Source: Lycocorax pyrrhopterus obiensis
Lineage: Eukaryota > Chordata > Aves > Passeriformes > Paradisaeidae
NCBI GenBank assembly: GCA_014706295.1
Contig: JACSVZ010000001.1
Coordinates: 37,124,318-37,188,317, forward strand
Length of the DNA stretch: 64,000 nt
Direction of reading: 5' to 3'
This document shows, in pieces, positions 1 through 14,759 of this stretch (positions are counted from its first letter, which is position 1; the number at the start of each line of letters is the position of its first letter). The translations under genes were made by a program, and so were the position numbers. The notes below the pieces were generated by a model, which worked only from the letters and a program-made list of their open reading frames with translations, searched no databases and was not told the DNA's origin.

Positions 1-3000
1 TGTGGTGGATTACATTTGACTGATTCATGTAAACTAGCCTCTTGGAGCAAAAATTACACACTGATGGATACTTAAAATAATTCATAGAAGTAAATAAAAC
101 TGCTCCTTTTTGACACGGGTTCAGCTCATTAAATCTCCAGTGGTCATGTTTCTGTGGCAGAAGTGATATTCTGTGTAACAATTACCAATTACTTTGGTAA
201 ATATAGTTGGCCTGTACAAGAGGACAGCCTCATCTACATAAGACAATGAAACATTTCCTCGGCATCTGACCCAGAGTGCTTTGCATGTGGTTTTCCAAAC
301 AGATAAATGGCTGAACAGTGCAAGGAGAACCATTTATTAGACATTGCACATTCTCTGTTAAAATCTTCGAACATAAGAGCTGCTGTCAATCACCTTCCAC
401 TGAGTAAGATCTTACCCAGATAAAATGTCTAGAGTGCTAAAATCCTTTTCAACTACTTTTGCACATGGAAAGATGATTCCAGATCTGTCTGTATGAATGC
501 TGGATAGTTGCCACACTTATGTAGCTACTGTAACTGCCAACATTTAATTTTCTTTTAGCTTTATACAGAAAGAGAAAGAAGGGTGGGGGTCTGTGGAGAA
601 TGAGAGATCTGAATATTTTTAAAAGATAAATATATTTAAAAATTCAAAGATGGTGCTAATTATAAAGAATTATAATTATAACCCATTTTAGGAACGTCAT
701 CCTTGTTTCTCTAACCATTTTTGTCATCTCAGTCAGAGATAGTTTAAATTTTAGCTGCAGTTTCTTTGTTTAACTGGATTTTTTTTTTGCCTACTTTATT
801 TTCTGGGGAAGAAAAAGTGACAAGCATAGTTCAGAGGGAGAGCCTGACCCCTTTGTATCATTGTGTTTGTGGAATTTAGGATTTCCATTTCTGAATAAAG
901 AATATTTCACCCCTGGTGAAATCACTATAGCTGAATGACATTGCTGATAAAGGCCAGAAAGACAGAATTTTAATAAGCACTGAACTACAGCTCTAAAATA
1001 ACATAGTGTGAAGTTTTACATATGTTTACAATGCTCATTACCCTACATACAAATTTCAAAACAAGACAGACTGTTTACAATGCCTGTAATCAGCTTGGTG
1101 TCTTGTAGTTGGAGTACTCCAAGGAATGAAACAATGAAAGCATCCAACAGAAGGGCTCTTCAACTTAATCTGTTAACTACAGTTTGTATCAAATCTTGGT
1201 AGGAATGAGAGGCCCCTGGCTAATCTTTTTACTTGGGTAAGTGGTTCTAGGCACAGAGTTCACAATAAAATAATAAAAGCTCAAGGGGCCATTCAAAACA
1301 GCTTATATTCAGTACTGAATCTCCTTACTAAAGAGTGAAGGTCAACACTATATTGTCATGTTCTCCTGTTTGTATACAATGATTTTTTCTTTTCATTCAT
1401 TGTCAGTGAGGCAGATAAGATTTTCATTTCACTGTTTTTTTAATGATGGCATTTATTAGATATATATTGATTTGGTATCATTAAATACTGTAGTGAAATT
1501 TTACTCTAAAAAACCTTTCAGATTAGATTTATTTTTGGAACTTCAGACATGCAAAAAGATCATAATAAATTAAATTTTCTGTACTTTTTCCACATAATCC
1601 TGATGCTGACTACGTTTTTAATGCCATTTTATCTTACAGTGGTTGGAAATATAAAATCTCAATTTTAAATTTGTGATAACCCATTTAGTTTTATCATAGA
1701 TACTCAATACAATATGTACAGATATGGCTGAAATGTCCATGTGTACATTTTTAGTCTGAAAAATAGTAATGTGAAAATACCTTTCATATACTCCTCATTT
1801 CTTATAATGACAAAATTATAGGCCAAAATCTCTGCTTGTGAAGATCAACCCGCATATGCTGATGTCAATGAGACTCTATTGATTTATGCCGGCTGGTGAG
1901 CTATGCCAGTGTCTCTCATAACCATAGTTACAATAAGCTTTGCTGTAATCATAACAGACAGTATTTGTTCAATTAAGCCAACATCTGGTGTAAAGCAAAG
2001 ACTAGGAGTAGTAATTAAGCCTTTTTTCTTTTTTTTTTTTTTTTTAATTTTTTGTGTGTTAGACTACTTTATTTCTTAAAAATATAGGGTGATATTGCTA
2101 TAAATGGAACCTACTTGTTTTTCACAGATTCTAGTTAAAATGTAACTGTTCTCCATATTTGCTTGCTTTGTCTTGCAGACACCATTAGGGCCATTCTATT
2201 CTAGAGGTTTAGGGTGGATCAACCTGTCCTGAAAGTAACTGCAATGCTCCTGAGAGGGAACGCCTACCCAAAAATAGTATCTATCTCCCTCTCCTCACAT
2301 AGGTGACCTGCGAAGTTAGTTGGTGTGCTCAAAGCCAAATGCAATTGTCCTTCCTAAGAGGAATGACATCTCAGTCACTAAATTTTGGTGCCTCAAAAGT
2401 GGGGGAAGAGTGGAAGTGTGTAGTTTTCCTGTGATCCAGTGAAAGAGTGGGAAGACCAATAAAATAACTAACTAAATAAAACACCAATAAAAATAACAAA
2501 ATTACAATGTTTGTGAAATAAGGATATTATTTGGTTGTGTATTCTTTGTTTTTCTGATAGCTAGAAATACAGTTTCATCATGAAATGGCTGTATTGTATA
2601 GAAAATAGTTTTAAGAAACATGAAGAGAACAGTAATGAAAAGCAATTTATTATTGGAAGGATTAACATTAAAAAGCATTCCATGTGTAATAGAGGTTAAT
2701 ATGTAGAATATGTTTTACAAACTTTATTATTGGAATTTCTAGAAAATAAAAATATAAATGTACTGAATAAAAATTAAGGATGAAAATGAATGATTCAGAG
2801 GCTGCCAATTTCTTTCACTTGCATGAAGAATAGTCCACTTAAAAATAGTGATCTTCAAGAATAAAAGAGTGGGAACAGAGAGAAATACTTAGTTTGCTTT
2901 CTAAATCCTCACATTCCAAAGTCTGTCAGTATCTCAAGTGATTAGTCCAAGCATATGTGCTCCATGGTCATGCTTTAGTAACTTATTTCCATGTAAAATG

Positions 3001-6000
3001 TAGTTAAGGAAAGCCGAGTTTTGTCTTTTCATGAGACAAAAATCTCAATATATATAAAACAGAGGTGTCCACTTATTTTTCAACAGCCTGTACTGTACCT
3101 TATCAGCAGTTGCAGTAAAAATAAGACATTTTTCCATTTATTGCTTAATTGCAAGTCACAGCTTATGAATTTCTATTTAGTTGCAGTGGTTTTAGGAGCT
3201 GAGAAATGATCATTCTCACAGAGGCATTGACACTGTTAATTGTGATGTGCATGCAATCATCTTTATTGGTGTGACTACATTATTAAGGCAGCATGCAAGA
3301 GCACCATTGTCTGACTAGGGCATTTTTTTGTCATTGAAGGACCTGAAAGTGAAATAAACCTACAATGCTTAGATATATCTGAATGCATGTTAAAAATTAC
3401 ACTCTCAGATTTTCACCAAATTACATGCAGGATCAGTCTTATTAATAGCAAAGACACAGGCTGTAAAATGCATGGAATGAAAGCCAGTGGAATTTGAGCA
3501 ATCCAACAGAAAAGTAGACAAGGTGGGCGATATCAAGAGAACTTGGGCAAAAAATATACAGTGTAGGACTGTATTATCTTTTTCAGGCCTCCTACGCTTG
3601 CAGCTGTTCCACCAAAGAACTGATGTCAGTAGTACTTTAATTACCTTTCAAACACTCTGTATCTTTTTTTACAGAATGGAAAACACTTTCCATTTCATTA
3701 AAATATAGTTCACATTGCCTTAATGAAAGAATAACCACAAACTAGCTGCCACCTAATTTTCCTTTCAGAACAGAGCAGGTAGAAGAAACACTACTAAATA
3801 AGAAATGTCACAGTCTAAATATCAGAGTATTAAAAGATGTATTTAAGGGCCCTTAAAGACCATTTTTTATTATTAATCTTGAACACAAAATTGAAAGATA
3901 ATTTTGAATAGCCCTTCTGAGCTTGTTACATCCAAGAGGAAGTGTAACTTTTAGTTCCAAATACAGCTTTTTCTAGATTAGACTATTTTCTTGTCTCCCT
4001 TGGAATTCTTTCATTTTGCCATTCTATCTTTCATAATGCTTTTCCTCTAATATACTTCCCTTTCTTTCAGAACTATTTAATGGTATTGCCTTCCTATTTC
4101 CCTTTCAACTTCACAGGAACTTGTGGTTCACCGGCTGAATTTTAGCATTCACATGTCTGTTTGAAATCCTTTGAGCCATGAGGGATTATTTTCCTCTCAT
4201 ATTCCTCCTAATTAACATCTCAATATCTTTGCTGGCTTTTCTTCCAACTACAGCCATGATGACATTTCCATAACCAGACTAAAAACAGCAGAAGAAACAT
4301 TTTGCTTTTATTTCTGGCATTCAATGTAAAATTACTTCATCAAAGAAGTCAACTGTACACCATCTAGTGCTGGTTGGAGCATTGTTCAAGAGCTCAGAAT
4401 GTATCTGAAGTACCTTGTTTCAAGTGACTTTTTTTTTGCTCGAAGAAGTAAATTTTTTAAATTACAAATGACAGCTATGCTCTTTTCAGTATTGTTTTTC
4501 CTATAACAAGAACTATGTACAACTTTTAAACCTGCACAGCATATACCACTAGAGAAAAGCTGCACGAGTATATGCTACAACAGGGAAGAATAGAAAATTT
4601 GTATCCCTAGACCATATAAGGCCATTCAAAAAACATTAGAGTGGAAGATTCACCAGGGAAGAGAGCTAAACTATCCCCATCTAGAAGAAAAGTCTCTGTC
4701 TCTCATAGTTTTACCTCCTAAAAAAGGTCAGTTTATAAACAGTAGATTATACAGAAATTTTTTCACTAGTATGTTTTAATGGTTTTGTGCTCTTACTTCA
4801 CTACAAAGCAAGACATCCTTTAGTAAAGTTTGCCATGTTTTGTACTTTAATGAAAACTGAAGAGAAAGTAAATTAATCCAATGCAATATAAAGAGTCTGA
4901 ATATTTGTTATGTGTTTATTCAATATTTGATGACTCTTTTAAAAAATTCATAAGAGATCTGACTATTTGTCATAACTTAAAGGGCTACCAAACCTTCAAG
5001 TATATATAAGTTGTGACTGTAAGTTCATAGAATGGCACAAAATACAAAAACACAGAAGCTTCATCCTCTAAATTTCACTACTTTATTACAGATTGCCTCC
5101 AATGTCACAAAAATCACCAGTAGCAGGTACACCTATGATTAATAAAATGAGTATGAATTACTATATATCAAGCTTTTACCAATTGCTATCAGCAAACAGT
5201 AGTGTATTATCAATCAATAGTATGGTATCAATCAATAATAATATCAATTGGTATTGTCATACAACCAACAGCAATAGCCAAATACCTAGAGGCTATAAAA
5301 AATTACCACAATTTATCATCAAGCAAACTTATCAACAATATAACCACAGATATACCTATTCCTGATAACTTGTATGACTATATAAAAACAAACAAATGAA
5401 AAAAAGTATTTAATTAGATTTCAAAAGGAAACAAAAAATCCCAAAAGTGAGGGACAAACTGATCCCAGATCAAGAGGACCCTTGAGGTGAAGAAGTGAGG
5501 ATAGACCAAAACAACAAGATAACAGACAGAGTGTCCTTTTAAAAATGGTCCATGTCACAGGTCTGGAATCAGTCAGGCATCCCACTTGGTAAGGTCTCAG
5601 AGACAGAGACTACTTTTTGGAAAAAAATTAACTCCTTTTTAAAACAGTGACATAAGACAGTGGAGGATATCCTTCTTCGAGAAGCTACTAAAAGTTGTCA
5701 ATTTCTTTTTCTCACCTGTAACAGAGAATAAAAGACGATGTTTTCTGTGGTTTCTGAAAAATACATGACTTTTGAAGGGGCCTTACTTCCTGTGGCTCTT
5801 GGACCCTTTAAGAGCCCAAAAAGGGAGGAGATCAAGTCTGGTAAATGCTTCTCTTTCTACAAAGAGATTGAGGTAAGAAAATTGTAAAATTTTGTGGCAT
5901 TTGTCACCTCTCTTTCCCAAGAAAGGTTACTACTTTGTGGAAGCACTAGGTTGCACTTGTCTGATACTAGGAAAAAGAGTATCTTATATCCACAAGCATA

Positions 6001-9000
6001 AATACCTGGGGAGAAGATGTGAGGAAAGGTTTAGAAAACTCATTTTGTCAGGAGATGGAATCCTACAAGAAACAGTGTGGGCACCTTGGAAGGGGGAGAT
6101 TCTCAAGAATAAAAGGCCTTTTAATCAAAATATTCATACTTTCATACCTTAATTCTTAAAAGATAATAAAAATTAGAGCTATTTTTTTTAATGGATTAAT
6201 CCTCTATAAATCCCAATGAAGTTGCTTGTATGCCATTCTTTACAACTACACTAAATAATACATAACACTTAATCTGTACCAAATAGATGGCAGGCTATAA
6301 ACTATGGCTTTGATTCATCTTTTTTGCAGGTTAGATGTGATTTAAATTTGACTGGCTTCTCTCTGACATCTTTTGATGTATTACAGCCGAATAAGTCCAA
6401 GTTCATGTCCCATATTTCCTTCATTATCTGTATACCTACAAAAGAAGTATCTTTAAAGTGAGAGCAATTCTATTTTCAGAGCAGATTAATAGTTTGGTAG
6501 TTAAGGTGGATAAATAGTTGCGAAAAATAAGTGTATAAAGTATTCCACAAAGAATAGATTATTATATCTCTGAGAATTAACTGTAATAGAAAATATAAAG
6601 GGACATGTTCTATAAGGAGTTGATACTCTGGACTGTCTACACAGAAGCAAACCCACAGAAGCCTCCATGAGTAACCCTCAATAAGAGTCCTTGATGTAGA
6701 TACTGTGTAAAAATAGGTTGAGTGAGACTGATATTGACATTGACGATTCAGGGAAAATAGTACAATTTCTCAGAATTTCTCTATTAATATTGACGCTCAG
6801 TTTTCTTTTAGGGATAACGTTTTTCATTTGGATGAATTCCGTAGGTATCTATTCTGCTATTAACTTACCTTAAGAGACAAATGGAGAGACAAAAAACACT
6901 TTCCAAAAGTTTGGTAAGTTTGACCTATTTAAAGTGCTTTAGTTTTTCATTTAGAATTGTTTTGCAGAAGAAACTTACCGAAGGAAACAAATTATATATT
7001 TAGGCCTCTAACTGATTATTGGTTACTAGCATAAACTATCAGTAAAATGATTATATTTATGTACTAACTGTCACTGGAAATTGTACCACATCTGACAGAA
7101 TGTCATCTCACTTCTGAACTACTGTGCATTGTAAGATCAGAATATCCGATCAGGTCACCAGGTAGTAGGTCATAAAGCCATGTTTCAGCTTTACCATATC
7201 TGTGACGATCTTCTTTCCTGTTCTCAGGACATCATCTCATGGGATGATTATTTTTTCTCAATTTTTTTTTTATTTTATATATGTCTTAGATCTTTTAATT
7301 GGTAGACAGTCTTTTCTAAACAAAGATATTTGTCAAAACTTTGATTGCTTCTAATTCTACGATACTGCCATCACGTGAATGAAAATTCAAGTTGCTCTGC
7401 AATTGTATTTTCTTTAGATACTAAGAACCACCTTTTGATCATCCACTAGTATCTTAAAAAAGATAATTGACCATAAGTTTAAGATGTGAACCTTATTGAT
7501 CAGGTCAGGTTCTCTAAAGTAAGTTGACATTTTTAAAAGCCATACTGTCAAAGTATTTGTGTGACATCAATTTATCCTAATCTTTTAATAAAGTGGTTAA
7601 AACTGGAACTTTCTTTCTCAAATAATATAATCTCAGAGTTATTCAATGGCATTTGGATAACAGTAATAAAAGCTTACAACTCAGCTCAGGAAGCAAAGAG
7701 TAGAAAGGACAAACAAAAACTAGTTCTAGATAGCGGGCTGCTGTATTTATAATTGTGAGTCACTTTTTCTGTTAAAATTCTTTTCATTAATTTTTGTAAT
7801 TAGAAACAATATTGATTGTTTACTTTTTATTTGTCCTCTGCCAAAAGTACATGTTAATTTGACCTTCTCATTCATTATTCCTGGTGATAAAAGAAGGAAG
7901 ACACGTCCAGAAAGATAGAGTACAGCTGTTCCAGCTTCAATGAGAATTTTAAAGAATTCTTGTTGGCTGCGGAACAATTCACAAAATATTATGGAAATAT
8001 GTCTATAAAGAAATAAGCCTTACTACTCAGCTTCTTCAGGAAAACTGAAAATACCTTTGAAATACAGAATAGTGAGTACCCAAGAATTTATTAATATTAA
8101 CACCACATAAAATTAGTTTTAAAAATATTTGTCTCTCTAGTAAACATCCTTAAAAAATATTGAACAGAATACATCTATTTGATAAATTTATTGTACAGTT
8201 CTGTGAGGCTAGCATTTAAAGTTATAAACAGATTGCTACAAACAGAAATCAGGGCATTTAAAAATAACAGAGTGTGCACATGCCTATTTTTATTTCTGGA
8301 TTTAAGAACTTGTTCAAATGACAACACTGCTGAAGGGTTTTTCACCCTTTATATGTCTATTAATTTCAATGAAATTATTGGTAGGAAAAGCATGCAGGGT
8401 GCCTTAAGGTCATGGATGCAAAAAAAAAAAATCCTTTAGAAAGGTAAAATGTTTGAAATAAATTTTTAAAACAATAAAATCACATACATTAAAATATTAA
8501 TTTATTCACAAATGAGTCAAATAAGATAGTCCTCAGGGCATAATTTGTGATGTCATTTTAATTTAAAAATTCATGTCAGGGAAAAACTCAAGAAATTATG
8601 CACAGTATAATAGAAAACAAAGAATTCATTCAAAGACAAGTTAGTGTTATGGAATGAAATTCATTCCAGAAGAAAGGGTTAGGACCTTGGTTGAGCAAGG
8701 AATGCTCTCAATATGTACCAGTATTTTGCACACAAGAATTAGAAGCTTCATGCTAATGTTCTTGGGAAATACAGCTGAAAGATGAAAAGTAAATGCAAAT
8801 AAAATGCCACACATAAAACATATGTTTTAAAACTGCCTATAACCTTTTATTTTGTCTTTTAACTTTGTATTAATTTTTCTGAACATTTTAAGATCATTTT
8901 GTCTGCAGTCATCACTGCTCCCACAGTCTCGCTATTTCTCCTCTTTGAGGACTCTAGTATAAGAACCTTTTATGCCATTGTCGCCTTCCCTTTCTCCCAT

Positions 9001-10184
9001 GGTGAATCTCTCTTCATCATATAAGTATTTGCCTAAAATTGCCACTTCTAATAAGAATGATTTAATGTAAAAAGGTTAATTAGATTAGCAATGCATATCA
9101 TGATCATTGGTCCTCTATCCTCCTTACAGTTCTTGACTTCAGTAGCCTTTTCTGATCAGTCTGTCTTCAATCATACCATCTCCTATATAGGTAATTTGCT
9201 GGGTTTCACAGTAAGTGCCTCTTGTTTTATTGCCCTTCAGACTATTATGCAGCCTCATTGTTTTCTCAAAAAAAAAAACCATCATAAAATTAATGTGGTA
9301 TGTCTTTTCTGAGCTTTTGTCTTCCTTTAAAGTCCTACAGGTGGTGACTTAAAGACCTGTCTTGTCTACTGCTTCCCGTCATTAAAACTGAAATGACTTC
9401 CTGATTACAAATGCCCTCCTGTGGTTCCTTTTCCTTATGTATTACTACACAGCCAAATTTGTTTCAAATTTATTTGAAGAACCCTTTCTTCACCGGAAAT
9501 ATTTTTTCTCTCCACAGTATGTATTCTTCCAAGTTTTTGTTCCATTTCTTTTTATATATATGTGTATACATACATTTTTTTTCATTGACCTCTTTTTTCT
9601 TTCTAAAGTTATTAAGAATCACCACTAAATTTTGTATTCAAGGTAAAATTGTGCATCACATTTTTCACAAGCTCTTGAGTGTCTCTGGGTCTTTCTGAAT
9701 GTAAGAGGACGTGTCTCAAACATTTCTCAAACAAGTCTGAAAGAATTGTTAATATATTGAAAAAAGTAAGACAGCTGTTTGCAACAGTCACATACATTGA
9801 ATTGCTCTACCACTAAGAAGCAGGTGTACTTAAATACTTTCCAGTGAAAATGTCTTGCTTTAACATATTATTTACTGTTCCATTTCTATATTCATTTTCA
9901 GTTAAGAGTTGCACATGTATGCATGCTATAATATGGCAGGGTTTTTTTTTTTTTCTTCATAGAGTTCATATCAATCTTTATTGACGTATAATACTTTATT
10001 CCCACTTAAATTGTTTTAAGGAATGCTTCATGCCTGTGGCAATACAAGAAATCAAGGAATAGTTTTTCAGTCCATCTATGTAATATACCTGAATGATAAA
10101 CTTCCAAATGAATGAAAAAGTTATTTTTATGACTTGGTGTTATTTTTAATAGTCTTTACTGATTTTCAAGTTACTATCTTCACT
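1..10184. other. AT-rich unique sequence, no gene seen
   Basis: I see no gene, RNA or recognisable transposon in this stretch. Open frames are all under about 100 codons and look like chance frames in AT-rich DNA. They show no familiar domain and no convincing chain of splice sites. Minor features are a poly-T run near 2030-2045, a low-complexity TATCAATCAATA duplication near 5208-5245, and a short perfect palindrome at 8651-8667. The stretch is most simply intergenic or intronic. Confidence 0.6.
8651..8667. repeat. Short perfect inverted repeat
   Basis: The 8-base arms GGAATGAA and TTCATTCC are exact reverse complements separated by one base. Nothing around it suggests a terminator or an RNA gene, and a chance dyad is the simplest reading. 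Confidence 0.6.
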
Positions 10185-10379
10185 GAAGGGGTTTTCAGGG
10201 AACCTACAGGCTGCCCAGGGAAAAGGTTGAGTCCGTGTCTCTGGAGGCATTTATAGATGTGTAAATGTGGCATTTAGTGACATATTTTAGTGTTGGACTT
10301 GGTAGTGTGAGGTTAACAATTGGACTCAATGATCCTGAAGGTCTTTTGCAACCTAAACATTTCTATGATTCTATGAATA
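10185..10379 (+). mobile_element. CR1 LINE, 3' end fragment
   Basis: This is the 3' end of a non-LTR retrotransposon of the CR1 family, which dominates bird genomes. It starts in the last codons of ORF2 (the region reading like GCPGK before the stop). It continues through the 3' untranslated part, which ends in the typical 'ACTCAATGATCCTGAAGGTC' stretch, and finishes with the octamer-like terminal repeat TTCTATGATTCTATGAAT at about 10361-10378. The terminal repeat at the right places the element on the + strand. It is severely 5'-truncated at about 195 bases, as most CR1 copies are, and has no coding capacity. An open frame crossing it is a by-product. Confidence 0.9.
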
Positions 10380-13300
10380 TGGACAGCTACTACAAGGATG
10401 TAGTGTTTCTTTTATTAAATGAAATTTTGAGAGGTGCCTCTTTCAGGAAACCTGAGTTTCATGAACATGACATCTTTGACTAAATTGTGTACTTGCACAT
10501 TTCAGTTTGCTATTTCAAATCATCTTAACACTTTATAGTATTTTCTGCATTATAGTATACTCTGAAATCTACAGTAGCTGTTAACTAGTGTACCTATGAT
10601 ATAATATTTTAAGGAAACGTTTAATTATATACAGGAAAAGCTCTCTAATAATAAGCTTTACCTGTAAGAAGTTTAAGTCCCATTCTCAAAGAAGGCATAG
10701 CCAATTGGAAAGACAGGTTCTATGAAAGCAAAAAGTATCATTTTCAGTGTAAAAACTGCAGATTAATTATTAAACTCACCAGACTGTACATGCAGTGAAT
10801 ATTGAATAGCAAGTGTTTAATGAGAGGATCCAAAGCAAACATCAAAGAGAGTAATGGTCTACCTAAATGCTTGAGAGGGAAAGAAAGACCTCTGCAACTT
10901 GTGCAGACGTTTTCGCAGATGATTGAAATATAGAAAATTGTCCTGACTATATTTCTAAAACGTTACAGTCTGGTTTTTTAATAATTTTATTTTTCTTTTT
11001 TGTAAATCACAAGCAAATTGTTTCCGTTAATTGTCTGATACTTCAAGCACTTGGCATCATTTCTTCTCAGTCTGGAGTAAATGTAAACCTATCATCTGTG
11101 TCCTTCCAAGTAGATATGCCTTTACTCTCCCTTATTGTCCCAGGATCGTAGCAGGGTTCCTTTATCTTGTTCCCATCTGACATAATCATTCTGGAGCACA
11201 AGCAACTGAGCTGTCTATAGAGTTCCAGGTAGAGTCCAAACACCGGCACTGAGTTAGCAATTTTTTACCTATTTCTCTGAGGAAATACAGTACAAAATCT
11301 CTCTCATATGGTTTCATCATACTGTGGAGCTCAGTCATCTCACCAACATACTTTGTCTTCAAGCCACATTGTCTGCAAATGATTTCAAGAAGGTATCCTA
11401 TCCATCTGCCCTCTCTGACAAAGAACAGCTATTGTTGTTAGGTATTTTCATTTTCTTGTCTTCAAAATTTCAAAACTGTCTCTGGTTCAAACAATTTGTT
11501 TGATCACATCCCTACTTAAACCACTAGAAAATGTTTCACAGTTCAAGCCTGAAGTTTCTGGTTTTTATTCAGCGTAAGTTCAACACCAAGTCTTATCTTT
11601 TGTGGATTCGAAGAACTATTTCCTGTTGCCTTTGAGAAATATTTTATTTGTTTGTAGTCTGTATGATCTTGTCTTAGTCTTCTGCTTTTTAGGTTAGCGA
11701 ACTTCAGTTTGCTTTCTCCATTATTTGTTTTGAGTTCCTCTAGACCATATCTAGACTGACAAATGTAATACAACACCTCAGCCTTTGATGTAATAAAGCA
11801 CAAAAATATCCAGCTCCAGGTTTAAGTATGCTAAGATAAGATTTTCTCTTTACAACAATATGCAGGTTCCTAATCTTTTTTCACCTCATCTCAATCTAAT
11901 TTTTTCAACAGACCTGATGTACGCATTTCTCTTGGGATTGGAAAAATAGTCATCCAAAGATTCTTTATGAATGCTTTGAGTGTCATGGAACAGAGATAGA
12001 TTACCTTAAATTTGAATGTCTTAGTTAAAGATATATAAATTTGACTATGTGCAATCTACTTCATATGATGAAAGTTGCATTTTTACCCCTGGTTATCAGC
12101 AATCAGAGGAATTTAAGCAAAGGTGGCACAGGACTGGAGCAAACTTTCACAAGAAGTCAACAAAGAAATGTTCTTAATATCTCCTCAATTTCCTTTTGAG
12201 CTCACAATAATTTTAACGAAAACAACAGATACAGTTATATCAAACAAGCTCTTAAATATGAATATTTCCTCAAACTTATAAGTAACAACCTACAATACAG
12301 TCTAAGAACATTTTGCTATATTTAACTTAGATTATTTTAATTTTTTTCTCTGCTTGAGTGATTTGACACTAGCGATGTGACAGGTGGGTAAAAGGTTAAA
12401 ACTGGGTCCTCAGCAGGGTGACAGAAATTTTTTAACACAAAGAAAGCTATTAAAGGCATAGTAGTTAAGTACCTGAAGTAAACTAGTGGTAGGATGGTGT
12501 GTTCAAGAACTTTTATGTTGCAGACCTTACACAAGAGGTGAAGAGATTTTAGGAAGCAGATGGACCATGTTCCATTTAAACATATTTAGAGTCACCAGGT
12601 ACTTTCCTTCTAGTCTCTGCTTTGTGATTCTTCTTTTAATCTGCTTTCTTATATGTTTCACTATTTTCTTCTTAAATCTAGGAAAGTCTTTGCACTGGTT
12701 CCACGTGGTTCTATCCACTGGTACTATTCAGTTTTCATCTGTTTGGGGAAGAATGGAATAGTAACTATGCTTGTTAAGATTACTGTTATTAATGTTTTTG
12801 CTGTGAACAAACTTTAATGAACCATGTTTTCCATGTTTCCTTTGCTAGGAAAATATTTACAAGCAGACAGTAAAGATGGCAGTATAACATTAGATACTTT
12901 GCTAAGTTCATGTTAAAACATCCTCTGTTTTCCATTTCCTTTGCTGTCTTTATCACGTACTTCAACAGTTGCTCTAAAAGCTTAAATAAAACCCATATCA
13001 GGTTTATTATCCTTCAGTTTCCTTAATCACATCTCCATTAAGTAAATATTGATATTCCATTTTCTATTATTTCTTGATAAAGGCGCATTCATTAAAATAT
13101 CTTGTTTCTGGGTCTATAATTTCAATGCCAGTTTTTCCAATTTTCCTGTGCTAAATATCATAGGATCCCCTTTACTCTGAGATCTTAAAACTTTGCTTTT
13201 ACCTAAGAGGTTGGTTTTTTGGTTGGTTTTTTTTTCTACATATTCATTCCATTAATTAACCTGACTTTTCTTGATGTGCCATACCTTCGGTCTTACTGAA

Positions 13301-13584
13301 AAATGGGAAGGGCATTTTTTTAAAGTTTTAGATACAACACAGACTCTTTTTAATCTCTACTATCGTCTGTACTCATTTGTCTTGTGTACTTGTTCTCTTT
13401 ATACAGCAAAGAATTTTTATTATTTCTATTAATTTCCCCTTCGTCGCTGAACCATCTTGAATTTATAGCAATACTCATTCTATCCTGATGCTTCCTGATG
13501 TTCAGGACTGCAATTTTGTTTTCTGGTCAGTGTTATGTACTGTTCCACACAGGCTTTTTATTTGCTCTTAATACCACATCTATC
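10380..13584. other. AT-rich sequence, no gene seen
   Basis: I see no recognisable gene, RNA or transposon. Open frames are short and overlap on opposite strands (for example around 12340-12760), which is typical of chance frames. No repeat of note. Confidence 0.55.
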
Positions 13585-14759
13585 TGCTGGGCTGACCCTG
13601 CCTGGATGCCAGATGCCCACCATAACCATTCTATCACTCCCCTCTTCAGCTGGACAAGGGAAAGAAAATATAACAAAAAGGAGCAAATATTACAACTGGG
13701 TTGAAATAAGGTCAGGGAGAGATCACTCACCAGTTACTGTCACAGGCAAAACAGACTCAACTTGGGGAAATTAGTTTAATTTACCAGTTAAATCAGAGTA
13801 GGATAATAAGAAATAAAGCCCAAATCCTGAAAACATCTTACCCCCTCCCTTCTTCCCAGGCTTAATCTCAGTCCCTATTTTCCCTACCTCCACCCTCCAG
13901 TGGTTCAGGGAAGAGTCTGGGGAATGAGGAATGGGGGCTGTGGTCAGTTCATCACATGTTGTCTCTGTTGCTCCTTTCTTGTCGAGAAAAGGACTCCTCA
14001 CACTCTTCCGCTTTTCCACTGTGGGGTCCTTTCCATGGCAGACAGTCCTCCATGAACTTCTCCAATATGAGTTCTCCACACAGGCTGCAGTTCTTCAAAA
14101 ACTCCTCCAGCATGTGTCCCTCTCATGGGGTGCAGTCTTTCAGGAACAGACTGCTCCAGTGTGAGTCTTCCAAAGGGTCATATGTTCTGCCAGGAGCCTT
14201 TTCCATTGTGGGCTCCCTTCTCCATGGGTCCACAGTTCCTGTCAGGAGCCTATTCCAGTGTGGGCTTCCCAACGGATCGTAGCCTCCTTAGGCATCCACC
14301 TTCTCCCTTGTGGGGTCCTCCACAGGCTGCAGGTGGATATTGGCTGCACAGTGGACCTCCATGGGCTGCGGGGTCACAGCTGCCTCTCCATGGTCTTCAC
14401 CACAAGCTGCCGGGGAATATCTACTCTGTCACCTGGATCACCCAGTCCCTCTTCTTCCCCACTGACCCTGGGGTCTGCAGGGTTGTTTCTCTCACATATT
14501 CTCACTCCTCTCTCTGGCTGCAGCTGCTGTTGCACAGTAAATCCCTGCTGTACCCCCTGCTCCCCACCTCCTTATATCTGCTGCACCTGAGGTGCTGCCA
14601 CCATCACTGATGGGCTCAGCCTTGGCCAGTGGCAGGTCTGTCTTGGAGCTGGCTGGCACTGGATTTTTGTTGGACATAAGGGAAACTTCTATCAGCTACT
14701 CACAGAAGTCATCCCTGTCACCTTCCTCCATCAGAACGCTGTCACACAATCCCAATACA
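13585..14759 (-). mobile_element. Solitary endogenous-retrovirus LTR, about 1.2 kb
   Basis: This GC-richer block matches, from recall, a long LTR that is common in bird assemblies and read here in antisense. Supporting marks are the left edge TGCTGGGCTGACC, which is the complement of the LTR's CA end. The 13724-13790 segment is the U5-side stretch with 'ACTCACCAGTTACTGTCAC'. A repetitive middle carries recurring CTCCA, CAGGCTGCAG and CCATGGGCTGC blocks, and a TATA-like ATATAAG lies on the - strand at 14572-14578. The polyadenylation site near 13770-13785 appears decayed. No retroviral genes flank it, so it is a solo LTR left by recombination between two LTRs, and I see no clear target-site duplication. 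The right edge is uncertain by tens of bases. Assignment to the ERVL-like class is from memory and tentative. Several open frames of 60-160 codons inside it are not genes. Confidence 0.82.

Noticed and set aside
5093..5399. Ser/Asn/Tyr-rich frames that suggested a mitochondrial insertion
   Set aside because: The sequence is low-complexity AT-rich DNA with a TATCAATCAATA repetition, and I could not match it to a mitochondrial gene.
13931..14610. Overlapping open frames of 77-161 codons on the + strand
   Set aside because: They lie within the antisense solo LTR. The GC-rich repetitive LTR has few stops in these frames, and none shows a protein domain.
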